From positions 19,039 to 24,238 of the forward strand of contig MGNS01000107.1 of assembly GCA_001795165.1 (NCBI GenBank): 5,200 nucleotides of DNA, in the 5' to 3' direction. Positions 1-5,200 of this stretch are shown here, in pieces. The notes under the pieces are model-generated. The model saw nothing but the letters and a program-made list of their open reading frames with translations. It was not told the origin of the DNA and did not search any database. Position 1 is the stretch's first letter. The number at the start of each line of letters is the position of its first letter. The position numbers were made by a program, and so were the translations under genes. The stretch comes from Chloroflexi bacterium RBG_16_57_11 (GTDB taxonomy: Bacteria; Chloroflexota; Anaerolineae; Anaerolineales; UBA4823).

Positions 1-870
1 CAGGAAGTTCAGCACTTTTACGATCAGATCGGCTGGAAGCTGGTCAGCGAGGATGTTTATCAAAACGCTCGCTACGAAGACCTGCGCCCGGTATCGCGCC
101 AGTACATCCACGACTGTCACATGCGGGTAGCGCGCCAGATAAAGTCGTACGGGCGTTTCATACTCGACGCTGGCTCTGGCCCGGTGCAATATCCTGAGTA
201 CCTCGAATATTCGCGCTACTACCAGTTCCGTATTTGCGCCGACATTTCCATCACCGCCCTCAAAGAAGCCCGTAAGCGCCTCGGCGAGCAGGGCCTTTAC
301 GTGGTCGCGGATATCGCCGACCTGCCTTTTGAGCCGGGCGCTTTCGATGGTGTGGTTACCCTGCATACCATCCACCACCTGCCTGAAGCGGAGCATATGC
401 GCGCTTTCGATGAGCTGTACCGCGTGCTTGCGCCGGGGAGCACTGCCGCAGTGGTTAACGGCTGGGATCATTCGACGTTGATGGCGCTGGCCGAGCCTTT
501 CGTGCGCCTGGGTAATTCGGTGCGACATCTGTTTGACCGCCTGGCTGGTGAGAATAGCCAGCCGGCGCCCGACGAAGCGCCCCGCCGGCGTGACCCTGCT
601 ATGAGTAAACAAGCCCACAAGCTCGAGACCGGCAAGGGCACTTTCACTGAAAAGCACGACGCCGCCTGGATCAAGACCCAGGTGGGCGGGCGCATGCCAG
701 TCGAGATCCTGGTCTGGCGCAGCGTCACCGTGCGCTTCATGCGGGCGCTGATCCACCCCAGGCTGGGCGGGCGCCTGGCGCTGCGCCTGTTGTTCTGGCT
801 GGAAGAGCGCTTCCCGCATTTCTTCGGCGAAAAAGGTAAATACCCATTGATCATTATTAGAAAGGCATAA
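1..870 (+). CDS. Class I SAM-dependent methyltransferase (5'-truncated by window edge)
   Basis: The reading frame is open from the first base, so the true start lies upstream; the ATG at 121 is internal, because the 40 codons before it are protein-like (FYDQIGW near residue 6, a common opening in this family). Counting from the window edge, the SAM-binding glycine motif LDAGSGP is at residues 55-61, the acidic residue ending strand 2 is D81 (ADIS), the adenine-contact region VADIADLPF is at 102-110, and the post-motif segment FDGVVTLHTIHHLP is at 115-128. This is the Methyltransf_11/25 pattern. The C-terminal third is basic and ends in YPLIIIRKA. The substrate cannot be read from sequence; next to nonulosonate-type sugar genes, methylation of a glycan or lipid carrier is plausible but inferred. 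Base composition is GC-rich like pseB and unlike the next two genes. The gap to the next start codon is 33 nt, with no clear terminator. Confidence 0.88.
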   Translation, partial: QEVQHFYDQIGWKLVSEDVYQNARYEDLRPVSRQYIHDCHMRVARQIKSYGRFILDAGSGPVQYPEYLEYSRYYQFRICADISITALKEARKRLGEQGLYVVADIADLPFEPGAFDGVVTLHTIHHLPEAEHMRAFDELYRVLAPGSTAAVVNGWDHSTLMALAEPFVRLGNSVRHLFDRLAGENSQPAPDEAPRRRDPAMSKQAHKLETGKGTFTEKHDAAWIKTQVGGRMPVEILVWRSVTVRFMRALIHPRLGGRLALRLLFWLEERFPHFFGEKGKYPLIIIRKA

Positions 871-903
871 AACGTATATTGCATAAAGAAAAACGGAGGA
901 GAC

Positions 904-1116
904 ATGGCCTGGTTTATTATTCAAAGCGAACGAAAAACGTATACAAAGTTTATAGTTGAGGCAGAAAGTGAAGAAATGGCGCTGTCGGATGCTGATAACT
1001 GGGAATATATCGGTTATTTGGATGGATATGACACTTCGTCTGAAGTGGTTGGTGAACAGTTTCGCGACAAGAAAGCCGCGTTGAACGATTTAGCCAGTGT
1101 AGTAGATGGCTTCTAA
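904..1116 (+). CDS. Small acidic hypothetical protein, DpnD/PcfM-like
   Basis: A 70-residue protein with an excellent Shine-Dalgarno (GGAGG at 895-899, 4 nt before ATG), which makes it credible despite its size. The N-terminal half reads as a beta strand, a short basic turn and a second strand ending in FIVEAESEEMAL (residues 17-28), then a helix with DADNWEY. This 'V-E-A-x-S-x-E-E-A' pattern recalls small DpnD/PcfM-type proteins and other tiny single-domain proteins; the match is by eye and weak. No signal peptide, membrane segment or catalytic motif is visible. Composition is AT-rich and differs from the methyltransferase just upstream, matching the EVE/nuclease gene downstream, from which it is separated by about 140 nt. 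It may be a partner or regulator of that gene, or an unrelated cargo gene. Function unknown. Confidence 0.7.
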   Translation: MAWFIIQSERKTYTKFIVEAESEEMALSDADNWEYIGYLDGYDTSSEVVGEQFRDKKAALNDLASVVDGF

Positions 1117-1181
1117 GACATCTTACAATACTATCTTGGCTTTCCTTGAAAAAAGTCATTTATCAACTAAGGTCTTGTGGA

Positions 1182-1210
1182 TGGTTCTTTGTTGAACAAA
1201 GCTGTATAAG
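1182..1210 (+). promoter_or_regulatory. Candidate promoter for the EVE/nuclease gene
   Basis: TATAAG at 1205-1210 fits a -10 box. With 17 bp spacing the -35 position is TGGTTC at 1182-1187, a poor match to TTGACA. Transcription would begin near 1217, which leaves room for the ribosome site before ATG 1257 but not for one before ATG 1227. The spacer contains the 15-bp palindrome at 1187-1201. Based on pattern only. Confidence 0.3.
1187..1201. repeat. 15-bp perfect palindrome, possible operator
   Basis: CTTTGTT-G-AACAAAG: 7-bp arms around a single central base at 1194. The one-base centre cannot form a stable RNA hairpin, so a site for a dimeric DNA-binding protein is more likely than a terminator. 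It lies between a weak -35-like TGGTTC (1182-1187) and a TATAAG -10-like box (1205-1210), where a bound repressor would block RNA polymerase. Confidence 0.4.
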
Positions 1211-1246
1211 GTAGTTTCACTTCAGAATGTTCTCTACTAACCACTC

Positions 1247-1250
1247 GAGG
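1247..1250 (+). promoter_or_regulatory. Shine-Dalgarno that sets the EVE/nuclease start at 1257
   Basis: GAGG followed by 6 nt and then ATG 1257. The alternative in-frame ATG at 1227 has no purine-rich site in front of it, and the ten residues it would add (MFSTNHSRSK) precede the recognisable domain start. Confidence 0.65.
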
Positions 1251-1256
1251 TCAAAG

Positions 1257-2240
1257 ATGGGTGCTCACATTTTTCTTGTTAGTGAAGACAATTTTGACAT
1301 ATGCTTGAAACATGGGATTTATGGTTGTGTTGAGCCAAGTAAGGAATGGAATAAAGCAGAAATAATCGCCGGTCTTTTATCAATTAAAAAAGGGGATCTG
1401 ATTTTCTTCTATGTGAAGAATATGGGAGTGTTTGGACTGTGGATTCTCACAGATGAACCTTTTCTTGATAAAACACGAATATGGGCAAACGACAACCAAA
1501 TTTTCCCATACCGGTTTATTTTCGAACCAGTCGTAGGAGATTTTCCAAAGCCGATTTCTCTAAGCGATGTTCTTGACTTACATGATAAGGGGAAGATTTG
1601 GACTTTCGATCTAAATCCAGTTCAGCAGAAGAACCAATATAAGATTACGACGGGTGAGGCAAAAGAATTCATCCGATTACTCTTAAGAAATAATCCAGTA
1701 CGTAAGACCATTAAACCCATAAGTGATCCTTATATTCCTTTATCCAGGGATCAACTAGAAATCCAATTAGATTCAAGAAATGGTAGACAAGTAAATTACG
1801 AAGGCTGGTTAAATGCGTGGTTTATGAAATCTTTTAGGGATGGTGAATTAATAGATCTTTTTGGCGATTATTACGAATATTTAAACCTAGTACCTACGTC
1901 TTTCAATAAGGTCATGGACATTTTCTTGACTCATGTCACTACAGTGAATGGGATTGAAATTCTTCATAAATACACTTGCATCGAGTTAAAGACCGCGACT
2001 GCATCTGAAAAAGATTTATCTCAGATCCTCAGATACGAGGATTGGCTTGCTCGAAAACTAGCAGGTGGAGATAAAGATATGATTCAAAGTGTCCTAATTG
2101 CAAATCAGTTTACAGATACTTTGATAGATTATCTTTGGAGAAGACATGAAATTGAAGAAAAAACTGTGCGATTGATAACCTATCAATTCGATAAAGAAGA
2201 CAAATGTATAAGGCTTAATGAAATGCAGCCGATGATATAA
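1257..2240 (+). CDS. EVE/YTH-like reader fused to PD-(D/E)XK nuclease-like domain
   Basis: 327 residues from the preferred start. Residues about 3-145 look like a PUA-fold EVE/YTH-type domain: HIFLVSEDNFDICL, GIYGCVEP, W31, then IKKGDLIFFYVKN and GVFGLWIL (about 43-64), and a WANDNQIFPYRFIFEP segment (76-91). Such domains bind modified bases in an aromatic cage. Residues about 160-327 look like a NucS/DUF91-type PD-(D/E)XK nuclease: YEGWLNAWF helix with E182, D221 in MDIFLTH, E243-L-K245 in CIELKTA, then Q256 and RYEDW (259-263); the ELK-to-Q-RY spacing is typical of that group. Inferred role: cleavage of DNA carrying modified bases, i.e. a one-protein type IV-like restriction factor, cytoplasmic. 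A repair role or an inactive nuclease is possible. The AT-rich composition and lack of a link to sugar genes suggest transfer. Start at 1227 would give 337 residues. Domain calls are by eye. Confidence 0.75.
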   Translation: MGAHIFLVSEDNFDICLKHGIYGCVEPSKEWNKAEIIAGLLSIKKGDLIFFYVKNMGVFGLWILTDEPFLDKTRIWANDNQIFPYRFIFEPVVGDFPKPISLSDVLDLHDKGKIWTFDLNPVQQKNQYKITTGEAKEFIRLLLRNNPVRKTIKPISDPYIPLSRDQLEIQLDSRNGRQVNYEGWLNAWFMKSFRDGELIDLFGDYYEYLNLVPTSFNKVMDIFLTHVTTVNGIEILHKYTCIELKTATASEKDLSQILRYEDWLARKLAGGDKDMIQSVLIANQFTDTLIDYLWRRHEIEEKTVRLITYQFDKEDKCIRLNEMQPMI

Positions 2241-2297
2241 ATTTCGTTTGGGCTTTTTGAGTGAAGGAATCCATAGATTCAATTTCGAGGGAACAAT

Positions 2298-3296
2298 ATG
2301 AACTGGAATGAAAAAGTCGTGCTCGTCACCGGCGGCACGGGTTCGTTCGGCAAGAAATTCATCGAGATCATGCAAAACGAGTATCATCCGGCCAAGCTGA
2401 TCGTCTTCAGCCGGGATGAGCTCAAGCAGCATGAAATGCGCACCAGCGGCTTCGATCACCCCAGCCTGCGCTATTTCATCGGGGATGTGCGCGATGTGCA
2501 GCGCCTGCGCCGCGCCATGCATGGGGTGGATGTCGTCATCCACGCCGCCGCGCTCAAGCAGGTGCCGGCCTGTGAATACAACCCGATGGAAGCCATCAAA
2601 ACCAACATCCTGGGCAGTGGCAATGTGATCGACGCCGCCCTGGATGCCGGGGTGCAGAAAGTCATGGCGCTCAGCACCGACAAAGCCGTCAGCCCGGTCA
2701 ACCTCTACGGCACGACCAAGCTGGCTGCGGAGAAGCTGTTCGTGCAGAGCAACGCCTATGCCGCCGGGACGAACACTCGCTTTAGCTGCGTGCGCTACGG
2801 CAATGTCGTCGGTAGCCGGGGTAGCGTGGTGCCGCTGTTTATCAAGCAGCGCGCAAACGGCAAGCTCACCGTTACCGATCTGCGCATGACCCGTTTCTGG
2901 CTGACCCTGGAGCAGGGCGTCCGTTTTGTCATCCACTGCACCGAGCTGATGCAGGGTGGTGAGGTCTTTGTGCCCAAGATCCCTTCCACCCGCATCGTTG
3001 ACCTGGCCAGCGTGATCGCTCCCCAGGCCGAGCTGGAGGTCATCGGCATTCGTCCAGGCGAAAAGCTGCATGAATTGTTGATCAACGAAGACGAAGCCCG
3101 CTCCACGCTGGAGCGCCCGGAAATGTTCGTGGTCACCCCCACCGCCACCCTGTGGCAGCGTGACCTCAAATACGAAGGCAGCCCGCTGCCGGATGGCTTC
3201 CGCTATGCCAGCGATACCAACCCGCAGTGGCTGAGCGTTGAGCAAATTCGCCAGTTTGTTGCGCCTTTCGAGGAGAGCAATCTGCAAGAGGTCTAA
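2298..3296 (+). CDS. pseB: UDP-N-acetylglucosamine 4,6-dehydratase (inverting), PseB
   Basis: 332 residues, the normal length for PseB/FlaA1-type extended SDR enzymes. The nucleotide-binding motif TGGTGSFG is at residues 11-18. The STDKA loop (126-130) supplies D128 and K129, and YGTTK (137-141) gives Y137 and K141, in the spacing seen in FlaA1. Other family marks are YGNVVGSRGSVVP (167-179), MTRFW (197-201) and IRPGEKLHE (251-259). The enzyme uses bound NADP+ to convert UDP-GlcNAc to UDP-2-acetamido-2,6-dideoxy-beta-L-arabino-hex-4-ulose, the first step to pseudaminic acid and also to some L-amino sugars (WbjB/CapE relatives). ATG 2298 follows GAGGG (2287-2291) by 6 nt. The usual next gene, the PseC aminotransferase, is absent; an RmlD-like reductase follows 60 nt later. 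High GC, like the methyltransferase and the reductase. Confidence 0.95.
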   Translation: MNWNEKVVLVTGGTGSFGKKFIEIMQNEYHPAKLIVFSRDELKQHEMRTSGFDHPSLRYFIGDVRDVQRLRRAMHGVDVVIHAAALKQVPACEYNPMEAIKTNILGSGNVIDAALDAGVQKVMALSTDKAVSPVNLYGTTKLAAEKLFVQSNAYAAGTNTRFSCVRYGNVVGSRGSVVPLFIKQRANGKLTVTDLRMTRFWLTLEQGVRFVIHCTELMQGGEVFVPKIPSTRIVDLASVIAPQAELEVIGIRPGEKLHELLINEDEARSTLERPEMFVVTPTATLWQRDLKYEGSPLPDGFRYASDTNPQWLSVEQIRQFVAPFEESNLQEV

Positions 3297-3310
3297 CCTG
3301 TCCTGACAGG
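3297..3310 (+). other. Small hairpin immediately after pseB stop
   Basis: CCTGT-CCTG-ACAGG: a perfect 5-bp stem with a 4-nt loop, beginning at the base after the pseB TAA. No T-run follows (CAAAATTC), so it is not a convincing intrinsic terminator. It could slow exonucleases or be chance. Confidence 0.3.
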
Positions 3311-3344
3311 CAAAATTCAGGGTTTCGTCATCCTTGCCCCATGT

Positions 3345-3349
3345 GGGAG
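3345..3349 (+). promoter_or_regulatory. Shine-Dalgarno that supports the GTG start at 3357
   Basis: GGGAG lies 7 nt before GTG 3357. The nearby ATG at 3341 is out of frame with the reductase, and the Rossmann strand (RRILITG) begins four residues after this GTG, so GTG is the sensible start. Confidence 0.6.
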
Positions 3350-3356
3350 ACAGTCC

Positions 3357-4283
3357 GTGCGGAAACGCCGCATCTTGATCACAGGAGCCAGCGGGCTGCT
3401 CGGCCTGAACACGGCGGTGGAGGCGGTCAAGGCGCATGAGGTGTTCGGGCAGGTCAACCGCCACCCCCTGCGCACCGAAGCCTTCACCACCATCCAGGCT
3501 GATCTACTGGCTCCCGGCGCGCTTGAGCGCTTGCTGGATCAAACCCGACCCGATTGGGTCATCCATTGCGCTGCGCTGGCAAACGTAGATGCCTGTGAGA
3601 ACGATCCGCTCCAGGCGCGCCAACTGAATAGCGAAGTCCCCTGCCAGCTGGCCGAGCTTGTCGCCAGGGGCGGAGCGCGCCTGCTGCACGTCTCCACCGA
3701 TGCCGTGTTCGATGGCCAGCGCGGCGGCTATACCGAAGAAGATGCTCCCCACCCGCTGGGGACCTACGCCCAAACCAAGCTGGACGGCGAGCGGGGTGTG
3801 CTGGCCGCTAACCCTAAGGCGATCGTTGCCCGTGTCAACCTATTCGGTTGGAGCATATCCGGAACGCGCAGCCTGGCGGAGTTCTTCTTCCACAAGCTCT
3901 TTACCGGTCAGCCTTGCATGGGCTTTACTGACGTAATCTTCTGCCCCATGCTGGCGAACGATCTCGGGCTGGTCTTCCTGAAGATGCTTGACGCCGGCTT
4001 GAGCGGCTTGTATCACGCCGTGGGCAGCGAGTGCACCAGCAAATACGAGTTTGGCCTGCGCATCGCCCGCCGGTTTGACCTGGACGAGAGCCTGATCGCC
4101 CCCAAATCGGTGCATGAAGGTGGCCTGAAAGCCGCCCGCTCCCTCAACCTGACCCTGCGGACCGATAGGTTGACCCAGGCCCTGGGCGAGCCTCTCCCCG
4201 GTTTATCCACCGGCCTGGAGGGGTTTTACACACTTTATCAACAGGGTTATCCACATTGGGTCGAGCAATTACAGGAAGGTTAA
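3357..4283 (+). CDS. RmlD-like SDR sugar-nucleotide reductase
   Basis: 308 residues with a GTG start. The Rossmann motif TGASGLLG is at residues 9-16, HCAALANVDACE at 70-81, STDAVFDG at 113-120, and the catalytic pair is Y137 and K141 in YAQTK, followed by LDGE. This order (HCAA-x-VDxCE, STDxVFDG, YxxTKxxGE) is characteristic of the RmlD/dTDP-4-dehydrorhamnose reductase family, and the length fits. These cytoplasmic enzymes reduce a 4-keto group of a nucleotide sugar with NAD(P)H. Next to pseB, a 4-keto-6-deoxy UDP-HexNAc is a possible substrate, as in the CapE-CapF/WbjB-WbjC pairs, but the C-terminal cupin domain of CapF/WbjC is missing, so dTDP-rhamnose or another sugar remains open. I do not assign rmlD because rmlA, rmlB and rmlC are not in view. 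Its stop overlaps the ATG of the following broken gene (TAATG). Confidence 0.85.
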   Translation: MRKRRILITGASGLLGLNTAVEAVKAHEVFGQVNRHPLRTEAFTTIQADLLAPGALERLLDQTRPDWVIHCAALANVDACENDPLQARQLNSEVPCQLAELVARGGARLLHVSTDAVFDGQRGGYTEEDAPHPLGTYAQTKLDGERGVLAANPKAIVARVNLFGWSISGTRSLAEFFFHKLFTGQPCMGFTDVIFCPMLANDLGLVFLKMLDAGLSGLYHAVGSECTSKYEFGLRIARRFDLDESLIAPKSVHEGGLKAARSLNLTLRTDRLTQALGEPLPGLSTGLEGFYTLYQQGYPHWVEQLQEG

Positions 4284-4782
4284 TGATCTTAATCTTGAAT
4301 AACTTCCAAATGTAGCTCAGCGCTTTATTACCTGCGATGGCTGCCTGTACACCAACAAAGGGCTCTTCTTTGCAACCAAGTGAAAACCATACGTCTACAC
4401 CTACTTCTGATACCAGTAATACCATCTTCTTCCCACGTCAGGAAAAAAACGATGGTGAACGGGCTGTATTGGATGGAGAGATACATGGCACATTAGTATT
4501 AGCCGATAACTGCATTCGCGTAGATCATGATTACTCAGATACCAGTTATTTACTCATCTGGCCGCCTGATTTTAATATGACTATCGAGAATGGTACGATA
4601 AAAATATTAACGGAGAGAATAATATCGTGGCATCTATTGGAGATAGGGTTCAAATTGGTGGAGGGGAAATTCCGTTACTTTCTCTGTTAGACAAATCCAT
4701 TCAGGAGCAAGTGCCGCCCTATTGTGCTGCGCCCTACTGGATAATCGGTGATGAAGTAACCGCGATCAGTACATCGAAGTAA
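4283..4782 (+). pseudogene. Degraded lipoprotein-like gene (amber in leader plus frameshift)
   Basis: Two frames together give one coherent protein. In the first, after ATG 4337, come a cysteine (MAACTPT, lipobox-like), a Ser/Thr-rich linker, then a conserved-looking core VLDGEIHGTLVLADNCIRV and YLLIWPPDF. In the second frame, from about 4606 to the TAA at 4780-4782, comes VASIGDRVQIGGGEIP and then PPYCAAPYWIIGDE. The WPP core followed by GD-V-GGGE is a pattern I associate with a secreted hypothetical family, so the join is probably real; adding one A to the A5 run at 4600-4604 restores a single frame. Upstream, ATG 4283 overlaps the reductase stop and has AGGAAGG at 4273-4279, but its frame meets TAG at 4313-4315 before LSALLPAMAAC, a plausible signal-peptide tail. 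Translation from ATG 4337 alone gives a signal-less 117-residue product. GC is low (24 of 60 at 4501-4560). Function unknown; a sequencing error is the alternative for the frameshift. Confidence 0.65.
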
Positions 4783-4801
4783 GCATAAGTATTATAAAAA
4801 A

Positions 4802-4837
4802 CCTTTGTTTCCTTTGGTCCCTTTGCGATCTTCGCGT
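4802..4837. repeat. Four tandem 9-bp CCTTTGCGT-type repeats
   Basis: CCTTTGTTT, CCTTTGGTC, CCTTTGCGA and TCTTCGCGT lie head to tail with no gap, converging on CCTTTGCGT, and are followed by a T-run. The array sits 33 nt upstream of the sugar-acid synthase start. Similar CTTTGCG/CTTCGCG arrays with about 9-bp period recur between genes in various environmental bacteria, from general memory. Function unknown. The rest of 4783-4870 holds a TATAAA (4793-4798) without a good -35, and the GGAG (4859-4862) ribosome site. Confidence 0.6.
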
Positions 4838-4870
4838 TTTAATCTTTAACCCCTGCCCGGAGACCCACAC

Positions 4871-5200
4871 ATGGAAATCCAGATCGGCTCACGTCTCATC
4901 GGTCCTGACCACCCCACCTACTTCATCGCCGATATCGCCGCCAACCACGACGGCGACCTGGAGCGCGCCAAAATGCTCATCCACCTGGCCAAGGAAGCCG
5001 GTGCCGACGCCGCCAAGTTCCAGAATTTCAGCGCTCCCAAGATCGTCTCCGACTACGGCTTTCGTCACATGGATGGGCAGGTCTCGCACCAGGCGAGCTG
5101 GAAGAAGTCGGTTTATGAGGTCTACCGGTCCGCCTCCATTCCCTTCGAATGGACTCTCACCCTGGGCGAGGAATGCCAGCAGGCCGGCATCGATTATTTC
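4871..5200 (+). CDS. NeuB/PseI/LegI-family sugar-acid synthase (3'-truncated by window edge)
   Basis: The first 110 residues of a NeuB-family TIM-barrel enzyme, which normally has about 340-360 residues. Key marks are FIADIAANHDGDL (18-30), matching the family's IAEIGxNHxG strand, LAKEAGADAAKFQNF (39-53) with the KFQ PEP-site motif at 49-51, and KIVSD. The branch-like stretch SHQASWKKSVYEVY follows. These cytoplasmic enzymes condense PEP with ManNAc or a 2,4-diacetamido-6-deoxy hexose to give sialic, pseudaminic, legionaminic or related nonulosonic acids. Substrate cannot be decided here; pseB upstream hints at a pseudaminate-like product, but pseC, pseG and pseH are not in the window. ATG 4871 has GGAG at 4859-4862, 8 nt upstream. 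D21 and A23 replace the common E and G of IAEIG. The leader carries a 9-bp tandem repeat. Confidence 0.88.
   Translation, partial: MEIQIGSRLIGPDHPTYFIADIAANHDGDLERAKMLIHLAKEAGADAAKFQNFSAPKIVSDYGFRHMDGQVSHQASWKKSVYEVYRSASIPFEWTLTLGEECQQAGIDYF

Larger units (their letters stand above)
871..2297. other. AT-rich island inserted between glycan genes
   Basis: The segment between the methyltransferase and pseB has much lower GC than both flanks: a hand count gives 21 G/C of 60 at 1381-1440 against 41 of 60 at 2461-2520 in pseB. It carries two genes with no obvious role in sugar synthesis. I found no transposase, integrase, tRNA or convincing long terminal repeats at its borders, so the mechanism of entry is unknown and the exact edges are approximate. 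The simplest reading is horizontal acquisition of a small cargo unit. Confidence 0.5.

Noticed and set aside
865..888. GCATAAA repeated at 865-871 and 881-887 near the left edge of the island
   Set aside because: Seven AT-rich bases with no matching copy at the right edge; not evidence of a target-site duplication.
468..905. 145-residue minus-strand open frame
   Set aside because: Antisense to the methyltransferase, with Ser/Arg-rich sequence and no motif; a shadow.
1134..1157. Possible terminator after the small gene (GGCTTT with AAAGTC)
   Set aside because: The stem includes a G-T pair, is only 6 bp, and has no clear T-run after it.
2267..2280. Small hairpin GAATC-CATA-GATTC before pseB
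   Set aside because: Only 5 bp and AT-rich, with no T-run; too weak to call a terminator or operator.
2240..2287. 7-bp direct repeat AATTTCG at 2240-2246 and 2281-2287, possible insertion scar
   Set aside because: Both copies are on the same side of the island and short enough to be chance.
2094..3464. 456-residue open frame on the minus strand
   Set aside because: It lies antisense to pseB and across the start of the reductase, both clearly real. It has low-complexity His/Gly/Asp-rich sequence and no recognisable motif, as expected opposite GC-rich codons.
4144..4425. 93-residue minus-strand open frame spanning the reductase end
   Set aside because: Overlaps real coding sequence on the + strand, with no family resemblance or ribosome site that I can see.

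Overview
The window is bacterial and reads as part of a cell-surface sugar locus interrupted by foreign-looking DNA. All supported genes lie on the + strand. I cannot assign the organism firmly. The moderately GC-rich core genes, the NeuB-like protein of the IADIAANH type, the secreted WPP/GGGE-type protein and the 9-bp CCTTTGCGT-type intergenic repeat together make me think of an Anaerolineae-like Chloroflexota. This is inference from general family knowledge, not from any search.

Layout: (1) 1-870, the 3' part of a class I SAM-dependent methyltransferase that runs off the left edge. (2) About 871-2297, an AT-rich island with a small 70-residue protein vaguely like DpnD/PcfM proteins and a two-domain protein. 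The latter joins an N-terminal EVE/YTH-like (PUA-fold) reader to a C-terminal PD-(D/E)XK nuclease-like domain. A near-promoter palindrome lies between the two genes. (3) 2298-3296, pseB, a UDP-GlcNAc-inverting 4,6-dehydratase. (4) 3357-4283, an RmlD-like SDR reductase starting at GTG. (5) 4283-4782, a decayed, low-GC lipoprotein-like gene with an amber stop in the leader and a frameshift at an A5 run. (6) 4802-4837, four tandem 9-bp repeats in the leader of the last gene. (7) 4871 to the right edge, the N-terminal 110 residues of a NeuB/PseI/LegI-family sugar-acid synthase.

How the genes fit together: PseB makes a 4-keto-6-deoxy UDP-HexNAc, the RmlD-like SDR could reduce a 4-keto sugar, and the NeuB-family enzyme condenses a hexose(amine) derivative with PEP to a nonulosonic acid. 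The methyltransferase could decorate the final glycan or sit in an adjoining pathway. The usual PseC aminotransferase does not follow pseB here, so the end product cannot be named.

The most interesting element is the AT-rich island. A putative modified-base reader fused to a nuclease, with a small gene just upstream, set inside a glycan locus, looks like a compact modification-dependent restriction (anti-phage) module. That role is an inference from domain architecture.
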